NCBI GenBank assembly: GCA_039105265.1
Contig: JAPFFF010000005.1
Coordinates: 1,907,501 to 1,971,500, forward strand
DNA: 64,000 nucleotides
Direction: 5' to 3'
Source: Tritrichomonas musculus
Lineage: Eukaryota > Parabasalia > Tritrichomonadida > Tritrichomonadidae
The notes beneath the pieces are model-generated. The model did not search any database and was not told the origin of the DNA. It saw nothing but the letters and a program-made list of their open reading frames with translations. Shown piece after piece: positions 30,273 to 38,246 of the stretch (positions are counted from its first letter, which is position 1; every line of letters begins with the position of its first letter). A program made the position numbers and the translations under genes.

Positions 30273-31715
30273 TTTAAAAAAATGAAATTTTTGTTTTTTT
30301 AAAAGAAAACAATAAAGCAGTGAAAAATTGAGTTTAAAGGTAAAATATTTGACACAAAAATATCTTAAATTCAAATTATTTAGTTTTTCTCAATTTTTGT
30401 GGTAAAATGATTTTACAAAAACAACCATAATTTCTTATTGTAAAAAAAAGAGGAGAGAAATGACTCCAAAACTATATAACATGTTTACACAATTATTTCA
30501 TATTTTTTTTAGAATTGTTTGATTTATAAAAACAAATAGCAAAGTGTAAAAATAGAATAAACAACTAAAATGAGAAAGTATAGTATATATCTTTTAATGA
30601 TATGACAAATAACCTTTTTGATGAAAAAAATATTTTCTTAAATGATTACTCATTTATAAAAAAAAAGTAATTTCATCTGTAATAAAAAGCTTTTAAATGT
30701 TATTTTTCTATTTTCTCATTTAAAAATAAATTTACAAACGTTGAAATGTTTTATGTAAAAAAATGAAAAATCCAAATTAAAAGTTCTTATTTCATTTGTT
30801 ATAATACGTTTTGGTATAAAACAGCTAAAATAATAAATTTATCTCTAATAAATCAATTTTAAATGGCCTACTTTTATATTGAATTTGTAAAAGCCTACTT
30901 TATATTGAATTTTGAAAAGTCGACAAATTTCATAAAAACTCCTCTAATGATAAAATGCCGTATAGATAATTACCCTTTTTATCTCTTTTATTGCAATGCC
31001 TCAAAAAAGTTTTTTGTTTTTGTTTCATTCATGTAATAAATACTATTCAAATATTATATTTCCGATCCGAAAAAATAAAAGATGAAAATGTTTTGGTTGT
31101 TTTAATTCGTCTATATCCAATTAAATATGTAATATAAATGAGTTAAAATTAATAATATTATTATTTATATTCTTACTAAATCTTAAAAATGTGAGTAATA
31201 GCGTTTTCATTAGGTGAAATTATATTTTTTATCAATTGTCTCATGATTTACATCAATAAAAATTCTAAAAATAATCAGTTTTTATTTTCTTTTTATGAAT
31301 CTCTTAAATTCACATCTAAAAAGTCAGCTTATCTCCTTTCACTTTTATTTATTTGATGATGTTATTTTGGTTAAAAAATGATAAGTATTCAATCTGCTTA
31401 ACATTTGAATATTAATAAGTTGTAAAAATAAATATTTCATTTCATTTATACTCTACAAATTTGTTTGCATAATAGAAATAACAAATTCTTTATTTTGCTA
31501 ATTAGAATCAATTAACACAAATATTATATATTCAATTATTATTTTAAATTCTTTTAAATTTCTTGTAAATATTGTATATATTTCGATTTTATTTTCATTA
31601 GCATTACAAGGAATTTGATATAAGTGTTACTTGTTCTAAGTTTCTGTTTGAACAGTAAAAACGATTAAAAATAATTCAATTGAAAATTCAAATGATAAAC
31701 AACTTTTTAACTTTT
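30273..31715. other. Long AT-rich spacer
   Basis: I see no gene, RNA or long repeat in this stretch of about 1.4 kb. Confidence 0.5.
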
Positions 31716-32246
31716 CCCATACTCTTGGAAAAAGAAACTATAAAAATCAAGAATAATGAATTGAACAAAATTCTTACAAAAATTCTTTTTTTTTCATCTA
31801 AACCAACCTCTTGATTTAAATAACCAAAATTTAATTCAAAATTTTAAAAATTCTAAAGTTGCAGTAATTGATCAATGTCTGTGTGAAAGTAAAACATCAG
31901 AAGAAACGTTATATTTACTTTGTTTTAAAGAAACTTTAGTTTTATTTCCACATCCATTATTATATTCTCTTCAAAACCTTTTTAATACTAATACTGACAC
32001 AAATATATACTGTTTATCGTCATTAAATGATTTCATATTCCAAAACAAAGAAATAAAATAATTCAATCAGATCAATTTTTCATTGAAGAAATTGCGAATT
32101 TTTGTAAAGTATTCAATATTACGACATTTCCAGGAAGTTCAACCAAAGAAGTATGGAGAATTATTCAAAGAAGCATTGCTGGATACCTGATCAAAGATAG
32201 TTATTCAAAAACAAAAGAAAATCGATATAAAAAGTTTTATAATTTT
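31716..32246 (+). pseudogene. Degraded N-terminal module of kinase-Sel1 gene
   Basis: Three frames follow each other and together match the ORF at 6144-6752: TIKIKNNELNKILTKILFF, then NFKNSKVAVIDQC up to LYSLQNLF and YCLSSLNDFIF, then FFIEEIANFCKVFNITTF and STKEVWRIIQRSIAGYLI. Frame changes lie near a T run at 31787 and near 32058. The last piece is in the same frame as the downstream kinase ORF and open right through its ATG, which supports an original fusion. The host gene downstream remains intact. Confidence 0.65.
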
Positions 32247-35216
32247 ATGAGCAAATGTCCATTAGATATAAAAAAGTATGGCAATAATAATTTCATTGAA
32301 CTCAGAGATATTTGCAATACGAACACATCCAAAGTTTCATTAGTATATAATATCGAAACAGAAGAACTAATGATAATTAAAAAAATCAGAAATAATACTG
32401 AAAATTGCATTTTATTTTATCGCGAATTTGACAATTATATTGATCTCGGTCATCCTCTCTTCCCACTTTTGTATGGAATAAATGAAAAGGAACAATATTT
32501 GGTTATTGAATACGTTAATGGTCGAACTTTATTATCTATTAAAGAACTTCATCTTGATGAAAGCGATAAAATTACAATTATATTTCAACTTCTAATATTA
32601 TTCATTTTTTTATTTGAGAACGGATTCGTGTATCGAGATTTGAAGCCAAACAATGTCATGATTGATGAGAATAAATTTCCAGTTTTGATTGACTTTGACC
32701 GAATGGTCAAGATAAATGAAAGAAATAAAGATTGCAAAATTGAAACAAAAACTCTAGATTTTTCATCAAACTTTGTCGCACCAGAAGTCAATTATGGAAT
32801 GCCTTCTTTTATGAGTGACATCTATTCAATTGGTAAAATGATATACTTTATAATGTACGAAGAAGAACAGAAAGATGATAAAATACTTGAAATAGAGGAA
32901 AGAGACGTTCTGATTAGACCAATAATTGAAAAATGCATAAATAAGGATCCAACTCAACGTCCTTCTATATATGACTTATATAAAGAACTTTTTGTTACTT
33001 TTGAATCCAAAATAAAACCAACATTATTTAAAAATGAACCATTAATTTATTATTTACAAGGTATATTATATATTGAAAACAAATATATTAAAAGAGATAT
33101 AAACAAATCAATTCATTATTTTCAAATTGCTTCAAAACAAAATCATCTAATGTCAAATTTTGCATTAGGTTATCTTTATAGCTCTGGTGAATATCTTTCA
33201 AGAGACATCAATAAAGCAATATATTATTTTACACTTTCGTCAAATCAAAATCATATAATATCGCAATGCCTTCTTGGACTTCTTTATTACGAAGGAAAAT
33301 TTATTTCAACGGATATTAAAAAAGCTATTTATTACCTTTCACTTGCATCAAATCAAAATCATGCAGAATCGCAATACATTCTTGGACTTATTTATTATAA
33401 AAATGATCATATACAGCCAGATATTACTAAAGCAATTTATTATTTTTCTCTTGCAGCAAAACAAAATCATGCAGAATCGCAATATACTCTTGGACTTATT
33501 TATTATGATTGGAAATTTATTTCACAAGATATTACCAAAGCAATTTATTATTTTTCTCTTGCAGCAAGTCAAAATCATGCAGAATCGCAATATACTCTTG
33601 GACTTATTTATTTTGATGGGAAATATATTTCACGCGATATTACTAAAGCAATTTATTATTTATCTCTTGCAGCAAATCTAAATCATGCAGAATCGCAATA
33701 CATTCTTGGACTTATTTATTATGATGGGAAATATATTTCACGCGATTTTGGCAAAGCAATTTTTTATTCATCGCTTGCAGCAAATAATAACCTTACAAAG
33801 TCACAATTCAATCTCGGACTTATTTATTTTGATGAGAATAATAATTCACGAGACATAAAAAAATCTATTCATTATTTTCAACTAGCTTCAAATCAAGGTT
33901 ATACATTAGCTCATTTCTGTATAGGTTGTATTTATTTGTTTGGTTTTAATATTTCGAGAGATATCGATAAAGCAATATATTATTTTACACTTGCATCAAA
34001 TCAAAATTATGTAGAGGCGGCATTTTATCTTGGAGTTATTTATTATGAATCAAAATATATTTCACGAGATATCACCAAGGCAATTTATTACTTTTCACTT
34101 GCATCAAAACAAAATCATGCAGAATCGGAATATAATCTTGGAATTATTTATTATGATGGTATATATGTTTTACGCGATATAGACAAAGCAATTTATTATT
34201 TTTCTATTGCAGCAAATCAAAATCATGCAGAATCGGAATATACTCTTGGAATTATTTATTATGATGGTATATATGTTTCCCGCGATATTGACAAAGCAAT
34301 TTATTATTTTTCTCTTGCAGCAAAACAAAATCATGCAAAATCGCAATATGAACTTGGTTTCATTTATTATGATGATTATAATAGACGAGATATTAATAAA
34401 GCAATTCATTTTTTTCAACTTTCATCAAATCAAAATCGTTCAGATGCACAATTAATGCTAGGAATTATATATTTAACAGGAGATGGTGTTCAGCAATATA
34501 TTAAAAAAGGTATTTATCTTATTACTCTCTCATTAAACAATAGAAACATGGATGCATTTTTTGTCGTTGGTTTCTTATATCATGTAGGTCAATATGTAGA
34601 AAGAGATCTTACAAAGTCGATACACTATTATAAAGAAGCGTCATCATTCAATAATGTGTATGCAAAGAACAATCTTGGAATTCTATATAAGCATGGTTTT
34701 CATGATCAAGTTTCAAAAAACATAGGATTATCAATTGAATATTTCAAAGAAGCAATCAAAATAGGGAATAATAGAGTCATCATGTATAACTTGGCGCATC
34801 TTTATTTATATGAAGAACCTGTTAAAGACAGTATTGATAAATCAATTGATTTATTGATCAGATCATCTTACCAAAATTTTCCTCCATCAAAAATTTTACT
34901 TTGTCTTTCATTAATCAAAAAATATGGATTTGATCTCGACACTATTAAAGAAAGACTTATTCAATCTACAGATAAATTCAGTGACCTTCCATTTACCATC
35001 TGCCAAATGATTTCTGAATATAAATTGAATAATAAAAATCTATATGAAGCGATCTTTGATTTCTATAAAAATGCTGATTATATGTACGATTATTTAACAA
35101 GTCTAATTATATCTGCGGATATTGAAGAATCATATAAAAACACAAATAAAAACATAAATCATAAGATTAAAGATCTCACACCCGAATTTTACAAAGGATT
35201 TGAATTCAATATTTGA
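32247..35216 (+). CDS. Protein kinase with long Sel1-repeat solenoid
   Basis: The 989-residue protein has a kinase domain at about 15-255: YRDLKPNNVMID in the catalytic loop keeps Asp, LIDFDRMV stands for DFG, and VAPEVNYG for APE. The glycine loop is lost (CNTNTSKV). About sixteen Sel1-like repeats of 36 residues then run from about 265 to 880 (for example AIYYFSLAAKQNHAESQYTLG), with several near-identical DNA units between 33400 and 34360. A C-terminal helical end closes the protein. Sel1 solenoids bind partner proteins, so a scaffolded kinase is likely. Whether this kinase is active is open, given DFD and the missing glycine loop. The ORF is open upstream of its ATG and may once have included the N-terminal module. 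Confidence 0.85.
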   Translation: MSKCPLDIKKYGNNNFIELRDICNTNTSKVSLVYNIETEELMIIKKIRNNTENCILFYREFDNYIDLGHPLFPLLYGINEKEQYLVIEYVNGRTLLSIKELHLDESDKITIIFQLLILFIFLFENGFVYRDLKPNNVMIDENKFPVLIDFDRMVKINERNKDCKIETKTLDFSSNFVAPEVNYGMPSFMSDIYSIGKMIYFIMYEEEQKDDKILEIEERDVLIRPIIEKCINKDPTQRPSIYDLYKELFVTFESKIKPTLFKNEPLIYYLQGILYIENKYIKRDINKSIHYFQIASKQNHLMSNFALGYLYSSGEYLSRDINKAIYYFTLSSNQNHIISQCLLGLLYYEGKFISTDIKKAIYYLSLASNQNHAESQYILGLIYYKNDHIQPDITKAIYYFSLAAKQNHAESQYTLGLIYYDWKFISQDITKAIYYFSLAASQNHAESQYTLGLIYFDGKYISRDITKAIYYLSLAANLNHAESQYILGLIYYDGKYISRDFGKAIFYSSLAANNNLTKSQFNLGLIYFDENNNSRDIKKSIHYFQLASNQGYTLAHFCIGCIYLFGFNISRDIDKAIYYFTLASNQNYVEAAFYLGVIYYESKYISRDITKAIYYFSLASKQNHAESEYNLGIIYYDGIYVLRDIDKAIYYFSIAANQNHAESEYTLGIIYYDGIYVSRDIDKAIYYFSLAAKQNHAKSQYELGFIYYDDYNRRDINKAIHFFQLSSNQNRSDAQLMLGIIYLTGDGVQQYIKKGIYLITLSLNNRNMDAFFVVGFLYHVGQYVERDLTKSIHYYKEASSFNNVYAKNNLGILYKHGFHDQVSKNIGLSIEYFKEAIKIGNNRVIMYNLAHLYLYEEPVKDSIDKSIDLLIRSSYQNFPPSKILLCLSLIKKYGFDLDTIKERLIQSTDKFSDLPFTICQMISEYKLNNKNLYEAIFDFYKNADYMYDYLTSLIISADIEESYKNTNKNINHKIKDLTPEFYKGFEFNI

Positions 35217-35367
35217 TTTTTATTTGCTTTTGTAATTTCCTCAGCAGCCAAGAAAGAATATTGAATTTTAGTTTTCAGTTCAAATTGTGAATTGTTTTGG
35301 ATCCAAAATATGAATTTCATTTCCAAAATTTCAAAATATAAATATATATTTAAATCAACTGCCTGTG

Positions 35368-35406
<39 letters not shown>

Positions 35407-35583
35407 TGTAACAGAATTGAATTGTTGTAGCGTTTATCATACAAATTTTTCAATTTTTTTTAATTTCAAAAAAATTGAATTGTTGTAGCGTTTTTCATAC
35501 AAATTTTCTGAGTTAGAAAAAAAATTGAATAATGAAAAAAAACATTCAATTTAAATAGCGTCATTAATTATTTTAATTCATAA
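35217..35583. repeat. Spacer with a long T run and a 35-bp direct repeat
   Basis: A T run of about 30 bases lies at about 35374-35403. Two copies of a 35-bp sequence containing TTGTTGTAGCGTTT lie at 35415-35449 and 35473-35507 and differ by one base. The repeat is just upstream of the Sir2-like gene and might influence its expression; this is inference. Confidence 0.6.
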
Positions 35584-35607
35584 ATGTATCTTTATTTATT
35601 TTTTATT

Positions 35608-36495
35608 ATGTCTTTGATCAACTCTAGTGACCATGCATATGTCCAAACGCTGCACAAAGTTGCTCATGAAATTATGAATGCAGAGTACATTCTGATTGGA
35701 GGAGCAGCAGGAATGTCAGCATCAAATGGACCAAATCCATATGATAGAAATGATCCAATATATCTTGCCAATTTCAAAGATTTTGAAGATAAGTATCATG
35801 CAGGAAGCATTTGGAATACATATTATTTAAAGGAATATACAGGAAGAAATTGGGAATCGAGAGAAAATTATTGGGGATTCAAAATCACATTGATGCACTT
35901 CGATTTGCATGAACCAATATATCAGCCTTATATAGATTTGAAAGAAATTCTTAAAAACAAAGATTTCGACATTGTGACAACTAATCAAGACACACAATTT
36001 GCTAGAGCGTTTCCTGAAAAAGATGTGGCTGTAATACAAGGTGATTGGAGATACTTGCAATGCAGTAAACGTTGTCATGATAAAGTTTATGAATCTTCTA
36101 AATTATGTGATGAACTTTTCTCACAAATTAAAGATGGAAACTTGCCAAGTGAGCTGATTCCTCGTTGTCCAAAATGTGGTGGAGAAATGCACGAGTGGGT
36201 TCGTGGTTTTAACTTCTTAGAAGGTTCCTTTTATGAAGAGCAATACGAAAAATATAGAAGATTCATCAAAAAAGCAAGCACTAAAAGGACTGTTTACTTC
36301 GAGCTCGGTGTTGGAACAATGACGCCAATGTTCATCAAAGATCCTTTCATCGATTTCACTCGTGAAAATCCAAATTCAACCTATATTCCTGTTAATCCAA
36401 AAGATGCAATTGTTCCGAAAATTATTGAAGAGAGATCAATCCCTGTTCGATATGATATCGGTAAAGTGATGTCTGATCTTAAGAAAATTGTATAA
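35608..36495 (+). CDS. Sir2-family protein of the SirTM (class M) type
   Basis: The 295-residue protein shows the Rossmann-type NAD site GGAAGMSASNG, TTNQDTQFARAF at the usual catalytic segment, QGDWRYLQCSKRCH and a CPKCGG pair for the structural zinc. It ends with the FELGVGTMTP and NPNSTYIPVN region. This order matches class M sirtuins, which work with macrodomain proteins as lipoyl-dependent ADP-ribosyltransferases in microbes. The usual sirtuin catalytic His is not present (QDTQ), as is common for that class. I choose the second ATG (35608), since the first (35584) adds only a hydrophobic octapeptide. The frame is intact; TAAA overlaps the stop. No macrodomain gene is seen nearby. Confidence 0.8.
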   Translation: MSLINSSDHAYVQTLHKVAHEIMNAEYILIGGAAGMSASNGPNPYDRNDPIYLANFKDFEDKYHAGSIWNTYYLKEYTGRNWESRENYWGFKITLMHFDLHEPIYQPYIDLKEILKNKDFDIVTTNQDTQFARAFPEKDVAVIQGDWRYLQCSKRCHDKVYESSKLCDELFSQIKDGNLPSELIPRCPKCGGEMHEWVRGFNFLEGSFYEEQYEKYRRFIKKASTKRTVYFELGVGTMTPMFIKDPFIDFTRENPNSTYIPVNPKDAIVPKIIEERSIPVRYDIGKVMSDLKKIV

Positions 36496-36729
36496 AAAAA
36501 AAAAAAAAAATTGTTTTTATCATTGTAATTTAATACTTTTTGAATAGTTTCTCTTTTTAAAAACGGTACTGCGATCGGGATGTGAAGTGTCAAAAAATTG
36601 AATAAGATATTTTTTTTAAAATAATTCTAGCAAACGAAAAACGGTTACCATTGTTCTTTTAGAATGACAAATAAATCAGAGTTATATTTTAAAGAAGAAT
36701 AAAAGAATAAAAATATCTTATTATTAAGT

Positions 36730-37080
36730 TTAAAGAGTATAACGAAATGAAAGATTATCATTTAGCAAGTGAAATTGTTGATCGCTAGTATTAATGCCTT
36801 TCATTCGAATTGCCCTTACTTTTTCCATATCTTGGAAATGAACATATTGTATTCCTCTCCCTTGACGGTTTGAAAATACATTTTTCCATTGTCCATTCGA
36901 CAGCACATCGATGGAATAAGTGTAAACTCTATTATCAAAATCCTATAGGTGATGTAATATCATTCAATATGGGTGCTTCTTGGAAATCGAATTGAAGATA
37001 TGCTTGATCGTGCTCATTATTTATGTTTTGTGTTCTTCTATATCTTGTGTTGCGAGGAAATAGCTCATGTATTAAATTAA
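36730..37080 (-). pseudogene. Relic of an F5/8 type C (discoidin) domain
   Basis: The minus strand gives AYLQFDFQEAPILNDI, then after a break YTYSIDVLSNGQWKNVFSN, IQYVHFQDMEKVRAIRMKG and a TAA at 36730-36732. This is the C-terminal half of a discoidin domain like that of BTBD9-type proteins. Three stops and a frame change interrupt the middle. The BTB/BACK part is missing. It shows that the family of the gene at 2941-4284 has further, decayed members here. Confidence 0.65.
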
Positions 37081-38246
37081 AATAATGAATTGATGGATCA
37101 TATCAATTAAGAAAAAAATATATGTATTAATTTTCGGTTTTGAATGCATTCAATTTTTTTTCTACCCATGATTTTATTTGCAAAAAGGCAAAAAATTATC
37201 AATTTTTTTTTTTCAGATACAAAGTCAATATTGACTTTAACCTCCTGGGTCAATAAGTTTCGGGTGGAAAAAGTATTAGTCCATAATTTTTTTTTAGTCA
37301 TATTTAATCTTTTATCACTTTGATTTGTCAGTGAATCATTTATCAGCTCAATTACTCAACGTTACTTGTTGTGAATCAGATATTATATAACTTTGTGTAA
37401 ACTTATCAAAATTGAAAGAGGAAAAGCTAACAAAAAATCTGTTAATATTTTATTATTTTAAGAAGAAATCGATAATAAAAATTGATTTTAATATTTAATA
37501 TTTTAATTATGCCTTGATGTTAAAATATATAATTAGCATTTAAACTAAAATTTTAAAAATATTTTATATTTTTTTTTTAGAGTGAATTTGATGGAAAAAA
37601 AATCTCACCATATCAAATGAATAATACTTTAATTTATTTTTGGCTTTCAAGTATCATGTTTTTGATTTATATGTTTGAAATGAAAGAAAAAAACATAAGA
37701 ATCTTGGCATGTTCAAATTTTCAAGACCAAGTTTGCAAATTAATTATGTCATATTATTTGTTTGTAGTATCAATTTTGAATAATTTCTTAATTTTCTCAC
37801 ATTGCTATTTTAATATTTTTGGGCTTTATAAATATTTATTTTAGATATGTTAAAATTGTATCAAACTCTAAGAAATTCAATCAATGCATAAAAATCATTT
37901 AGTTTTTTATTGAATAAAAAGAAACATCTATTGATATTTCAAAAAATGTTCAAGAAACAAAAATAATTTGGATTTAATTGTAAAACAAAATTATTCTCAA
38001 TCATTTACACATGTGATGTTTTAGAAGGTTGTACTGATAAGAACCTGAATGATTTATTTTTTCGGTGTATATTGAATTTTCAATATAATTTCAATTTAAT
38101 TGCAACTTTTTGTATTTCTTTTGTTAAAAAGTTTATTGATTGGTTATTTAAAAAGTTGGATATTTTTATACATTCAAATTTGAATAAGAAATAAAAAAAA
38201 TAAAATTATCAAAAATAGAAGTAATTATTTTGACTTATATTTATAC
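37081..38246. other. AT-rich spacer
   Basis: No supported gene. A 75-codon frame at 37617-37844 is hydrophobic and low in complexity and is probably chance. Confidence 0.45.
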
